Assembly (NCBI RefSeq): GCF_003097235.1
Contig: NZ_QEQQ01000004.1
Coordinates: 62,001-126,000 of the forward strand
Origin: Pseudomonas sp. CC120222-01a
GTDB lineage: Bacteria; Pseudomonadota; Gammaproteobacteria; Pseudomonadales; Pseudomonadaceae
Length of the DNA stretch: 64,000 bases
Direction: 5' to 3'
Shown here: positions 52,070 through 61,151 of the stretch, in pieces
How positions within the stretch are numbered: the stretch's first letter is position 1
Layout of the letters: every line of letters begins with the position of its first letter
The notes under the pieces: model-generated
The model's input: the letters and a program-made list of their open reading frames with translations, nothing else
What the model was told of the DNA's origin: nothing
Database searches by the model: none
Position numbers and translations under genes: made by a program

Positions 52070-53674
52070 TCACGGGTTACACAGCATCTTGGCAACCTGA
52101 GCCTGCAACTGCTTGAGCTCGAACGGCTTGCAGATCAGCTGCATGCCCGGCGCGAGAAACCCTTCGCGCGCCATCGCCGTTTCGGCGTAGCCAGTGATGA
52201 ACAGCACCGGAAGGTGCGGGCGGAGCGTGCGGGCGATCTCGGCCAGTTGCCGGCCATTCATGCCCGGCAGGCCAACGTCGCTGAGCAGCAGGTCGATCGC
52301 CTGCGCTGAACGCAACAGTTGCAAGGCCTCGTTGGCATTGCAGGCACTCAGACAGGGGTAACCCTCGTCTTGCAACGTCTGGCAAAGCAGGTCACGGACA
52401 TGGGGATCATCCTCGACCACCAGCACATGGCGGCCTTGGTTGACAGGCGCTGGGTGCGGCCTGGAGGCCTGGGGCTGTTGTGGGTCAAGATGGCGCGGCA
52501 GGTAAAGGTCGACCTGCGTGCCGTGGCCAATCTGGCTGAACAGTGCCACATGGCCGTGGGACTGCTTGCTGAAACCGTAAACCATCGACAGACCAAGGCC
52601 GACCCCCTGGCCCACTGGCTTGGTGCTGAAGAAGGGCTCGAATGCATGTTCGAGTGTGCTCGCTGACATGCCTTGGCCATCATCGATAATGCTCAGGCAG
52701 GCATAGTCACCCGTGACCAGCCCGCCGACGGCTAATTGCGCCGTATCGACCTGACGATTACTGGCTTCGATGCGCAAGTTGCCGCCGTTGGGCATCGCTT
52801 CGCAGGCATTGACCAGCAGGTTGTTCAGCGTTTCCTGCAATTGCTCGTCGTCCGCTTGCACGGCCCAGAGGTCTGCGGGAAGGTCCAGCTGCAGGCAAAC
52901 CGCGTTGTCGAGCATGGCCTCGATACGCTGTGGTTGCAGCAGCGCGAGCAGGTCGATGCGCTGATTGTGCAGCGATTGCCGGGAAGCGAAGGCCAGCAGG
53001 CGATGGGTCAGCCTGGCTGCACGGGCAACGGCTTCCTGGCCCCTCTGCAGGATGCCTTCAAGGCCCTCGCTGCGGCCGTGTTTCAGGCGCCTGTCGACCA
53101 ACTCGAAACAGCCACCGATACTGGTCAGCAGGTTGTTGAAGTCATGCGCCACGCCACCGGCCAACTGGCCGACGGCCTCCATCTTGCGCTTCTGCTGCAA
53201 GACCTGATTGGCGCTCTCCTGTTCTTCGTCGCGCTCATCCAGGCGCTGTTGCAGGCTGAGCATGTGATCGCGTGACAGGTACTGGCGGCGCCGGTTGCGT
53301 AACGCCGACTGGGTCAGAATCAGCAACCGGTCATCGTCGAACGGTGCAGCCAGCAGGGTCAGGTTGCCCAGCGCAAAGTTATCGGCCGAGGCGGTGGTCG
53401 CGGCGGTTTGTGTCAGTAACACGATAGGCAGGTCAGACCAGGCTGGCTGCTGGTCGATATAGACGCGCAGCAGCTTGGCAGCATCAACGGTCAGGGTCTG
53501 CTCGGCGATGATGGCCATGCCGGCGCCTTCGAGCAGGCAGGCCTGCAGCTTGGCCATATCATGCGTGCACAGGCAATCGACACCGGCGGCCGCCAGCAAC
53601 AGTGAAGTGTTGCTGGCAAGCTGTGCCGGAGCCAGGATCAGAGCACGTTCATCCATCGTCGCCGAACTGGCCAA
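52070..53674 (-). CDS. Hybrid histidine kinase with N-terminal pseudo-receiver
   Basis: 534 residues starting at a TTG with AGGAG 7 nt upstream. The first 130 residues have receiver-like strands but no acidic pocket (AIIAEQTLT where the phospho-Asp strand would be), then a coiled coil (about 138-165), the kinase core with His177 in LAGGVAHDFNN, an ATPase domain (IDDGQGMS, GVGLGLSMVYGF) and a full C-terminal receiver (VVEDDPHVR, LSDVGLPG, CKPF). No membrane segment. Similar to the convergent kinase in the catalytic part, so the two probably arose from a common ancestor. Confidence 0.87.
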   Translation of the reverse strand: MASSATMDERALILAPAQLASNTSLLLAAAGVDCLCTHDMAKLQACLLEGAGMAIIAEQTLTVDAAKLLRVYIDQQPAWSDLPIVLLTQTAATTASADNFALGNLTLLAAPFDDDRLLILTQSALRNRRRQYLSRDHMLSLQQRLDERDEEQESANQVLQQKRKMEAVGQLAGGVAHDFNNLLTSIGGCFELVDRRLKHGRSEGLEGILQRGQEAVARAARLTHRLLAFASRQSLHNQRIDLLALLQPQRIEAMLDNAVCLQLDLPADLWAVQADDEQLQETLNNLLVNACEAMPNGGNLRIEASNRQVDTAQLAVGGLVTGDYACLSIIDDGQGMSASTLEHAFEPFFSTKPVGQGVGLGLSMVYGFSKQSHGHVALFSQIGHGTQVDLYLPRHLDPQQPQASRPHPAPVNQGRHVLVVEDDPHVRDLLCQTLQDEGYPCLSACNANEALQLLRSAQAIDLLLSDVGLPGMNGRQLAEIARTLRPHLPVLFITGYAETAMAREGFLAPGMQLICKPFELKQLQAQVAKMLCNP

Positions 53675-53777
53675 TTCGATTCTCCTGAAACGGCCGGCAA
53701 GGCCAATGTGTGCCTTGCTGCCGTCAACTGTCCGATACCCACTGGACCACGGGCACTGCCCCAGGGTTCAACGCAAT

Positions 53778-54833
53778 CTACAGGCCTTGTTGCAGGAAGG
53801 GATCGTCCGGGTTCTGCCGCTCCAGTTCAGCCAGCAGCACCTGAACGTTCTGCAACTGGCCGGTTTCCTTCCAGTACTGGATCAGCAGCACCCGCGCCCG
53901 GCGATTGGCCGGCTGGCGGCTCAGCAACGTTTCCAGCTGCTTCTGTGCGGCATCGGACTGATCCAGCTCGTGCAGGGTCACTGCCAGGGTATAGCGATAG
54001 TCGGCATTCTCCGGTTCCAGCTCTACCGCGCGCGACAAGGCCAGCAGGGCGTATTCGCGCTGATCATGGCGGATCAGCCAGAGCCCCAGCTCGTATTGCA
54101 GGAACGCCGAGTCCGGGCGCAGTGCCAGGGCCTTGGCCAGCACCTGGCGGGATTGGTCGTGGTGGCCCTGGCGTTCCAGCAAACGCACCTGGGTGGCCAG
54201 GGCGTCGGGGCCATCCGGGGCCATGGCCAGGCTGCGCTGCAGGGCTGCTGCCGCCTGGTCGTAATCATTTTCGTGCAGGTACAGGCGCGCCAGGTGCACC
54301 TGCGCCTCGGCGTCGTCGGGTTGTTTTTCCAGGGCCTGCTGGTATTGCTCCAGGGCGGTTTGCAACGGGCCGAAATACAGGCCGATGGCATCCGGGTCGA
54401 GGCCAAGCAGGGCATCCACAGCGGCAAAACGCACGCTCTGCTCGTCATCGTCCAGAAGAGGCCCCAGCACCAGGCTGCGCTGGGAGGGCGGCAGCAGCTT
54501 GCGGATGCTGGCAATGGCGGCGCGGCGCACCAGCGGATCGTCGTTCTCCAGGTCCAGGCGGGCCAGCTTCAGTGCCTGCGGCGAGGGGTAGTTGGGCAAT
54601 TCGGCATACAGCGCGGCGCGGCGGATCGGCGTCAGGTCATCGCGCTGCAACTGTTGGTACAGCACCCGTGCGGCACCCGGCAAACCGTCGTGGGCCTGGC
54701 GCAGCGCCTTGCCGTAGCTGTGGGGTGGCAATACCGGTGGCGCGGGCTTGTCGTCCCGGCGCAGGAAAACGATGGCGAGCGTCACCAGGATCAGCAGCAG
54801 TACGGCGATCAGGTAGCGGTGGCGTCTAGGCAT
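53778..54833 (-). CDS. Membrane-anchored HEAT/TPR-repeat protein
   Basis: 351 residues. One N-terminal membrane span (about 6-23), a HEAT-like region (about 75-130, with PLVRRAAIASIRKLL and SVRFAAVDALLGL) and then TPR repeats to the C-terminus (YQQALEKQPDDAEA, LQRSLAMAPDGPDA, LSRAVELEPENADY). Likely a periplasm- or cytoplasm-facing scaffold; the partner is unknown. It starts about 90 bp beyond the oprN terminator, so it should have its own promoter. Confidence 0.8.
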   Translation of the reverse strand: MPRRHRYLIAVLLLILVTLAIVFLRRDDKPAPPVLPPHSYGKALRQAHDGLPGAARVLYQQLQRDDLTPIRRAALYAELPNYPSPQALKLARLDLENDDPLVRRAAIASIRKLLPPSQRSLVLGPLLDDDEQSVRFAAVDALLGLDPDAIGLYFGPLQTALEQYQQALEKQPDDAEAQVHLARLYLHENDYDQAAAALQRSLAMAPDGPDALATQVRLLERQGHHDQSRQVLAKALALRPDSAFLQYELGLWLIRHDQREYALLALSRAVELEPENADYRYTLAVTLHELDQSDAAQKQLETLLSRQPANRRARVLLIQYWKETGQLQNVQVLLAELERQNPDDPFLQQGL

Positions 54834-54919
54834 CGGGCGCTGCGGTCCATAGCGGTGAGAAGGCAGAGCTTGGGGCAGAATGCCCTGGGCTGCAAGCCGC
54901 AGGGGCGCCAAGCGGCCAT

Positions 54920-54951
54920 AAAAAAGCCCCGCAGGCCAAGGCCGGCGGGGC
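54920..54951 (-). terminator. Intrinsic terminator of the mexEF-oprN operon
   Basis: On the minus strand a GCCCCGC...GCGGGGC stem (54926-54951), with GGCC pairs inside, is followed by six T (54920-54925). It lies 50 bp past the oprN stop. Confidence 0.9.
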
Positions 54952-55000
54952 AAACGGTTGGGGGAGGAACCAACCAAAGGAGTCGTTGAAACGGGGCGGA

Positions 55001-56419
55001 TCAGCGTGCGCTGGCGACGGTCTCCGGCTGCCAGCCACCGCCGAGGGCCTTGTAGATCGAGACGATGCCGCGGTACAGCTCGACCTCGCCCTGGGCCTGG
55101 GCGTCTTCGGCGCTCAGGCGCTCGCGTTCGGCATCGAGCAGCACCAGGTAATCCACCGTGCCCTCGCGGTAGCGCACCGAAGCCAGGTCGGCGGCCTTGC
55201 GGCTGGCCTCGCTCTGGCGCATCAGCGACAGCAAACGCTGTTGGGTCTTGTCATAGTCGCTGAAGGCGTTGGCCGACTCTTCCAGGGCCAGCAGCACCTG
55301 CTGTTCATAATTGGCCAGGGCGCCTTCGGCATCAGCCTTGGCGCCGCGCAGGCGAGCCCGCACGCTGCCCATGTCGAAGGCGGCCCAGGTGATGCTCGGG
55401 CCCAGCGCCCAGGCATTGGCTGCGGAAGAGCCAATCTGCGAGCCACGGGCGGCGGTAAAACCGAGGAAGCCGCTGAGGCTCACCCGCGGGAACAGGTCGG
55501 CGGTGGCCACGCCGACATTGGCGGTGGCGGCGGCCAGCTGGCGCTCGGCGCTGCGGATATCCGGGCGGCGGCGCAGCAACTCGCCCGGGTCGCCCACCGG
55601 CAAGGCCTTGGCGATGGCCGGCAAGGCCTTGGGCGACAGGTCGACGCTCAGCGCGTCCGGGCGCTGGCCGAGCAGGGTGGCGATGCGGTGCCGCGCCCGG
55701 GCCTGTTCGGCCTGCAACTGCGGCACGGTGGCCTCGACCCCCGCCAGGCGGGCATCGGCACGGACCACGTCGAGATCGTTGCCTACCCCGGCGTCGCGCA
55801 GGGTCACGGTGATGCTGCGTGACTCCTGCTGGGTCTTGAGGTTGGCCATGGCGATCTTTTCGCGCAGTTGCGCCCCGCGCAGTTGGCCGTAGGCGTCAAC
55901 CAGTTCGGCGATCAGGCTCACCTGCAGTTGTTGCAGGTCGGCCTGGGCCGCCGCTTCCTGGGCTTCGCTGGCCTCGATCTGGCGCTGGATGCGGCCGAAC
56001 AGGTCAAGCTCCCAGGCCATGTCCAGGCCCAGGTCGTAGCGTTCCTGGTTGACCCGCTGGGTGGTCTGGCCAGGGACCTGTCCCTTGCCGATCTCGCTGC
56101 TGGCGCGGCTGGTGACCACCGGGAACTGGTCGTTGGCGGCGTCATCACGGATCGCCCGTGCCGACTTGAGGCGGGCGAAGGCCACGCGCAGGTCACGGTT
56201 GCCGTCCAGCGATGCCTGCACCAGCTGGTTCAGCACCGGGTCGTCGAACTGCTTCCACCACACGCTTTCGAAGCGGCTGCGGTCGAAGGCCTTGGCCTGC
56301 ACATCCGTGCTGTCGAACTTTGCGGGTTCGGTGTCCGGGGTCTTGTAGTCCGGGCCGACCGCGCAGGCCGCCAGGGCCAGCGCCAGCAGGCTCGGGGTCA
56401 ACGGTTTGAGCAGGTTCAT
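55001..56419 (-). CDS. oprN: Outer-membrane efflux channel lipoprotein, OprM/OprN family
   Basis: 472 residues. Lipoprotein signal peptide with the lipobox ALAACAVGPDY (lipidated Cys near residue 19). Two OEP domains with internal repeat: DLGLDMAWELDLFGRIQ in the first half and WALGPSITWAAFDMGSVRA in the second. It is the outer-membrane duct for the MexEF pump encoded just upstream. The ATG overlaps the mexF stop (ATGA). Confidence 0.93.
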   Translation of the reverse strand: MNLLKPLTPSLLALALAACAVGPDYKTPDTEPAKFDSTDVQAKAFDRSRFESVWWKQFDDPVLNQLVQASLDGNRDLRVAFARLKSARAIRDDAANDQFPVVTSRASSEIGKGQVPGQTTQRVNQERYDLGLDMAWELDLFGRIQRQIEASEAQEAAAQADLQQLQVSLIAELVDAYGQLRGAQLREKIAMANLKTQQESRSITVTLRDAGVGNDLDVVRADARLAGVEATVPQLQAEQARARHRIATLLGQRPDALSVDLSPKALPAIAKALPVGDPGELLRRRPDIRSAERQLAAATANVGVATADLFPRVSLSGFLGFTAARGSQIGSSAANAWALGPSITWAAFDMGSVRARLRGAKADAEGALANYEQQVLLALEESANAFSDYDKTQQRLLSLMRQSEASRKAADLASVRYREGTVDYLVLLDAERERLSAEDAQAQGEVELYRGIVSIYKALGGGWQPETVASAR

Positions 56420-59400
56420 GCGTGGTTCTCCAGCACGGCTGCGTGCTCGGCCTTGCGGGCCTGGCGACGCTCGACGAAACGGCGGATCAGGAAGAAGAAC
56501 ACCGGGGTCAGGAACAGGCCGAACACGGTCACGCCGATCATCCCCGAGAACACCGCCACACCCATGGCATGGCGCATTTCCGAGCCGGCACCGGAGCTGA
56601 ACACCAGCGGCACCACGCCCATGATGAAGGCGATCGAGGTCATCAGGATCGGCCGCAGACGCAGGCGGCAGGCTTCCAGTACCGCCGCCAGCGGGTCGAG
56701 GCCCTTGGCTTGTTCGTCCTTGGCGAACTCGACGATCAGGATCGCGTTCTTGCACGCCAGGCCCACCAGTACGATCAGGCCGATCTGGGTGAAGATGTTG
56801 TTGTCACCCCCCGACACGATCACCCCGGTGATGGCCGACAGCAGGGTCATCGGCACGATCAGGATCACCGCCAGCGGCAGGCTCCAGCTCTCGTACTGGG
56901 CGGCCAGCACCAGGAAGGCCAGCAGCACGCACAGCGGGAACACGAACAGCGCGGTGTTGCCCGAGAGGATCTGCTGGTAGGTCAGGTCGGTCCACTCGAA
57001 GGTCATGCCGTTGGGCAGCTCTTGCTTGAGCAGCTTCTCGATCGCCGCCTCGGCCTGGCCGGAGCTGTAGCCAGGGGCTGCGGCACCGTTGATCTCGGCA
57101 GTGATGAAGCCGTTGTAGTGCATCACCCGGTCAGGCCCGGAGGTGTCGCTGACCTTGAGGAAGGTCGCCAGCGGGATCATTTCGCCGAGGTTGTTGCGCA
57201 CCTTCAACTGGCCGATCTGCTCGGCATCGAGGCGGAACTGCTGCTCGGCCTGGACGTTGACCTGGTAGGTGCGGCCAAAGCGGTTGAAGTCGTTGGTGTA
57301 CAGCGAGCCCAGGTAGACCTGCAGGGTGTCGAAGATGTCGGTGATCGCCACGCCGTGGGTCTTGGCCTTTTCCCGGTCGATGGCGGCATCGACCTGCGGC
57401 ACGTTGACCTGGTAGCTGGTGAACAGGCCCGCCAGTTCCGGCACGTTGTGGCTCTTGGCGATGATGTTCTGGGTTTCCTTGTACAGCGCTTCGTAGCCCA
57501 GGTTGCCGCGGTCCTCGATCTGCAGGCGGAAGCCGCCGATGGTGCCCAGGCCTTGCACGGGCGGAGGCGGGAAGATCGCGATATAGGCATCCTGGATGTC
57601 GGCGAACTTGGCGTTCAGCGCGGCGGCAATCGCCGCAGCCGACTGGCTCGGGTCCTTGCGCTCGTCGAACGGCTTGAGCGGGGTGAACACGATGCCGCTG
57701 TTCGGGCTGTTGGTGAAGCCGTTGATCGACAGGCCCGGGAAGGCCACCGAATCGGCCACGCCTGGCTGCTCGAGGGCGATTTCGCTCATGCGCTTGATCA
57801 CCGCCTCGGTGCGGTCGAGGCTGGCGGCGTCAGGCAACTGGGCGAAGGCCACCAGGTACTGCTTGTCCTGGGCCGGCACGAAACCGGTCGGCGTGGACGA
57901 GAAGCCCAGGTAGGTCAGGCCCATCAGCCCGGCATAAAGGAACAGGGCAATGCCGCTGGAGCGGATGACCCGGCGCACGCCGCCGACGTAGCTGTGGCTG
58001 GCACGGTCGAAGAAGCGGTTGAACGGGGCGAACAGCCAGCTGCCCAACAGGCGCTCGAGGAACCGCGAGAAGCGGTCTTTCGGTGCGTGGTGGTCTTTCA
58101 ACAGCACGGCAGCCAGTGCCGGCGACAGGGTCAGCGAGTTGAATGCCGAGATCACCGTGGAAATGGCGATGGTCAGCGCGAACTGCTTGTAGAACTGCCC
58201 GGTAAGGCCGGAAATGAACGCAGCAGGTACGAACACCGCGCACAGTACCAGCGCCGTGGCGATGATCGGCCCGGTCACTTCACTCATGGCTTTCTGGGTG
58301 GCTTCCAGCGGTTTCAGGCCCAGCCCGATGTTGCGCTCGACGTTCTCCACCACGACGATGGCGTCGTCCACCACGATACCGATAGCCAACACCAGGCCGA
58401 ACAACGACAAGGCGTTGAGCGAGAAGCCGAACAGGTGCATCACCGCGAAGGTACCGATCAGCGAGACCGGTACGGCCATCAATGGGATGATCGAGGCGCG
58501 CCAGGTCTGCAGGAACAGGATCACTACCAGCACGACCAGGATCAGCGCTTCGAACAGGGTGTGCACAACCGCCTCGATGGAGCCGCGGACAAACACGGTC
58601 GGGTCATAGACGATGCTGTAGTCCATGCCTTCCGGGAAGTCTTTCTTCAGCTCGGCCATCTTTGCCCGCACTTCGTCGGAGATCTCGATGGCGTTGGAGC
58701 CTGGACGCTGGAAGATTGGAATGGCCACGGCCGGTTGGTTGTTCAGCAGCGAACGCAGGGCGTACTGGCTGGAGCCGAGCTCAACCCGGGCGATGTCCTT
58801 CAGGCGCGTGATCTCGCCATCGGCACCGGCACGGATGATGATGTTCTCGAACTCTTCCTCGTTGACCAGGCGGCCCTGGGTGTTGATCGACAGCTGGAAG
58901 CTGGTCGAGCCGGGGGCGGGCGGGGCGCCCAGCTGGCCGGCGGCGACCTGGCGGTTCTGCTCGCGGATCGCGGCCACCACGTCGCTGGCGGTCAGGTTGC
59001 GCGACGCGGTCTTGTTCGGGTCGAGCCACACGCGCAGCGAGTAGTCGCCCATGCCGAACAGCTGCACGTCACCGACGCCGCCCAGGCGCGCCAGCTCATC
59101 CTTGATGTTGAGGATGGCGTAGTTGGACAGGTAGAGCATGTCGTAGCGGTTGTCCGGCGAGGTCAGGTGCACGACCATGGTCAGGTCGGGCGAAGCCTTG
59201 TCGACGGTGATACCGATCCGGGTCACTTCCTCCGGCAGCTTGGGCTGGGTACGGGTGACGCGGTTCTGCACCTGCACCTGGGCGTTGTCCAGGTCGGTGC
59301 CCAGGGCAAAGGTGATGGTCAGGGTCAGCTTGCCGTCGGCGGTGGACTGCGAGGACATGTACAGCATGTTCTCGACACCGGTGATGGCCTGCTCCAGCGG

Positions 59401-59595
59401 CGCGGCGACGGTTTCACCGATCACCTTGGGGTTGGCACCGGGGAAGTTGGCGCGCACCACCACGGTCGGCGGTACCACTTCGGGGTATTCGCTGATCGGC
59501 AGCTGGAACAGCGAGATCGAACCCGCAATCAGCAGCACCAGCGACAGCACCGCGGCGAAGATCGGCCGGGTAATGAAGAATTTCGAAAAGTTCAT
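56416..59595 (-). CDS. mexF: RND multidrug efflux transporter MexF
   Basis: 1059 residues, HAE1-type RND permease with 12 membrane helices and two large periplasmic loops. The proton-relay helix 4 reads AIGIVVDDAIVVVENVE with the Asp-Asp pair. As recalled, P. aeruginosa MexF has the same N-terminus (FFITRPIFAAVLSLV). It exports chloramphenicol, fluoroquinolones and quinolone-type signals in P. aeruginosa; here the substrates are inferred by homology. The start lies 12 bp after the mexE stop. Confidence 0.95.
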   Translation of the reverse strand: MNFSKFFITRPIFAAVLSLVLLIAGSISLFQLPISEYPEVVPPTVVVRANFPGANPKVIGETVAAPLEQAITGVENMLYMSSQSTADGKLTLTITFALGTDLDNAQVQVQNRVTRTQPKLPEEVTRIGITVDKASPDLTMVVHLTSPDNRYDMLYLSNYAILNIKDELARLGGVGDVQLFGMGDYSLRVWLDPNKTASRNLTASDVVAAIREQNRQVAAGQLGAPPAPGSTSFQLSINTQGRLVNEEEFENIIIRAGADGEITRLKDIARVELGSSQYALRSLLNNQPAVAIPIFQRPGSNAIEISDEVRAKMAELKKDFPEGMDYSIVYDPTVFVRGSIEAVVHTLFEALILVVLVVILFLQTWRASIIPLMAVPVSLIGTFAVMHLFGFSLNALSLFGLVLAIGIVVDDAIVVVENVERNIGLGLKPLEATQKAMSEVTGPIIATALVLCAVFVPAAFISGLTGQFYKQFALTIAISTVISAFNSLTLSPALAAVLLKDHHAPKDRFSRFLERLLGSWLFAPFNRFFDRASHSYVGGVRRVIRSSGIALFLYAGLMGLTYLGFSSTPTGFVPAQDKQYLVAFAQLPDAASLDRTEAVIKRMSEIALEQPGVADSVAFPGLSINGFTNSPNSGIVFTPLKPFDERKDPSQSAAAIAAALNAKFADIQDAYIAIFPPPPVQGLGTIGGFRLQIEDRGNLGYEALYKETQNIIAKSHNVPELAGLFTSYQVNVPQVDAAIDREKAKTHGVAITDIFDTLQVYLGSLYTNDFNRFGRTYQVNVQAEQQFRLDAEQIGQLKVRNNLGEMIPLATFLKVSDTSGPDRVMHYNGFITAEINGAAAPGYSSGQAEAAIEKLLKQELPNGMTFEWTDLTYQQILSGNTALFVFPLCVLLAFLVLAAQYESWSLPLAVILIVPMTLLSAITGVIVSGGDNNIFTQIGLIVLVGLACKNAILIVEFAKDEQAKGLDPLAAVLEACRLRLRPILMTSIAFIMGVVPLVFSSGAGSEMRHAMGVAVFSGMIGVTVFGLFLTPVFFFLIRRFVERRQARKAEHAAVLENHA

Positions 59596-59607
59596 CGGTG
59601 TGGTCCC

Positions 59608-60849
59608 TTAACCGCGTGGCGCCTGGGCGCTGGCGACTTTTTCAGTGGTGCCGGCCACTTTCGGCGCCGGGTTGCTGGCCTCGAGGGCCTGGCGCTGTTG
59701 GGCGAGGGCGGCGAGGGTCTGTTCACTGGCCATCGGCGTTTCTTCCGGAGTTACTGGCGAGCCAGGGCGCACGCGCTGCAGGCCCTTGACCACGATGCGG
59801 TCGTCCTTGGCCAGGCCGCTACGGACGATGCGCAGGCCTTCGAGCTTCGGCCCCAGTTCCACGGCGCGGTAGGCGGCCTTGTTGTCCTTGTCCATGACCA
59901 GCACGAACTTCTTGCCAAGGTCGGTGCCGACCGCTTCGTCGTTGATCAGCACAGCGTCGTACTGGGCGCTGCCGACCAGCTTCAGGCGGGCATACAGGCC
60001 GGGGGTGAACTGGCCGTCGCGGTTGTCGAACACGGCACGGCCACGGATGGTGCCGGTGCGCGGGTTGACCTGGTTGTCGACGAAGTTCATCTGGCCCAGG
60101 TGCGGGTTGCCGGTTTCGTTGGTCAGGCCAAGGTACACCGGGGTGCTCTGGCCGCGCTGGCCCTCACGCGCCAGCTGGGTGTACTTGAGGTACACGCGCT
60201 CGTCGGCGTCGAAGTAGGCATACACCTTATCGGTGGAGACCACGCTGGTCAGCGGCGTGACATCGGCGGTGACGATGTTGCCGGCGGTGAATTCGGCACG
60301 GCTGACGCGGCCGCTGATTGGCGCGGTGACGCGGGTGAAGCTGAGGTTCAGGCGGGCCAGGTCGAGCTGGGCCTGGATCGCATCGACCCCAGCGCGGGCT
60401 TCGGCAGCGGCGCTGCTGCGCGACTCGGCAAGCTCGGCGGAAATGGCGTTGCTGTCACGCAGGCGCTCGCCACGGCGGGCTTCGTTGGCACTGCGGATGG
60501 CGGTGGCCTTGGCCTGTTGCAGCTGGGCTTCAAGGCGGCGGACCTCTGCCTGGAACGGGCGCGGGTCGATCTGGAACAGTAGGTCGCCTTTCTTCACCTG
60601 GGCACCTTCGGTGAAGGCCACCAGGTCGATCTGGCCGGAGACCCGTGGGCGCACTTCGACGGTTTCCGGCGCTTCCAGGCGGCCAGTGAACTCGTCCCAT
60701 TCGTTGATCGGCTGCTCGATGACCTTGGCGACGCTGACCTTGGGCGCGGCGGGAGCCTGCACGGCGTCGGGGGTGCGGCCACAAGCGCTGAGCACCACCA
60801 CTGCCAGGGCAGCGAGGGGGAAGCGCAAGGGTTTGAGTGAGTGATCCAT
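59608..60849 (-). CDS. mexE: RND efflux periplasmic adaptor MexE
   Basis: 413 residues. Lipoprotein signal with lipobox VVLSACGRT, then lipoyl/barrel-sandwich, hairpin and beta-barrel domains (VIEQPINEWDEFTGRLEAPE, GRVSRAEFTAGN, NPRTGTIRGRAVFDN). The pattern is near-identical to P. aeruginosa MexE as I remember it. I chose the ATG at 60849, directly before the basic signal peptide. The first gene of the three-gene operon. Confidence 0.95.
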   Translation of the reverse strand: MDHSLKPLRFPLAALAVVVLSACGRTPDAVQAPAAPKVSVAKVIEQPINEWDEFTGRLEAPETVEVRPRVSGQIDLVAFTEGAQVKKGDLLFQIDPRPFQAEVRRLEAQLQQAKATAIRSANEARRGERLRDSNAISAELAESRSSAAAEARAGVDAIQAQLDLARLNLSFTRVTAPISGRVSRAEFTAGNIVTADVTPLTSVVSTDKVYAYFDADERVYLKYTQLAREGQRGQSTPVYLGLTNETGNPHLGQMNFVDNQVNPRTGTIRGRAVFDNRDGQFTPGLYARLKLVGSAQYDAVLINDEAVGTDLGKKFVLVMDKDNKAAYRAVELGPKLEGLRIVRSGLAKDDRIVVKGLQRVRPGSPVTPEETPMASEQTLAALAQQRQALEASNPAPKVAGTTEKVASAQAPRG

Positions 60850-60933
60850 GGAGAACTCCGCCAATGTATTAGTAGTGGGCGGAGTGTGAGTGTCTTGCGC
60901 GTGACGCACGAATCGAACGGAGCGAAAGCTATT

Positions 60934-60948
60934 ATCACGCGCAATGAT
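60934..60948. promoter_or_regulatory. Candidate LysR-type (nod-box) site upstream of mexE
   Basis: ATC-N9-GAT occurs at 60934-60948, about 85 bp before the mexE start. MexT, the LysR activator of mexEF-oprN in P. aeruginosa, uses nod-box-type sites, so this is a candidate activator site. No mexT gene lies in the window. The 302-bp region 60850-61151 otherwise holds a REP pair. Confidence 0.4.
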
Positions 60949-61014
60949 ATCTCTGGATCAAACATCGATGGCGGGCATGTGACGGTGACTGCGGGTAAGC
61001 TCTCTAAGGCTGTA

Positions 61015-61111
61015 CCGGCCTCTTCGCGGGCACGCCCGCTCCCACAGGTACTGCACAAGCTCTGAAAGAAGTGCGGTCCCTGTGGGAGCGGGCGTGCCCG
61101 CGAAGAGGCCA
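61015..61111. repeat. Inverted REP pair
   Basis: CCGGCCTCTTCGCGGGCACG at 61015-61034 faces the complementary arm ending in CGCGAAGAGGCC at 61110, with CCCACAGG ends inward. It lies between divergent mexE and the MFS gene and may supply the upstream in-frame codons of that gene. Confidence 0.87.
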
Positions 61112-61151
61112 GTGCAGACACCCCCGCACAGCAACTGAAATAGGCCCCACC

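Noticed and set aside
56422-60582. A 1386-codon open frame antisense to mexF and mexE
   Set aside because: High-GC codon bias on one strand opens the opposite frame; the translation is His/Gln/Val/Asp-rich low-complexity sequence with no domain, while the minus strand encodes a conserved operon.
60955-60978. Full MexT consensus (ATCA-N5-GTCGAT-N4-ACYAT) upstream of mexE
   Set aside because: The spacing can be matched on the minus strand around ATCGAT, but too many bases differ; the simpler ATC-N9-GAT at 60934-60948 is the better candidate.
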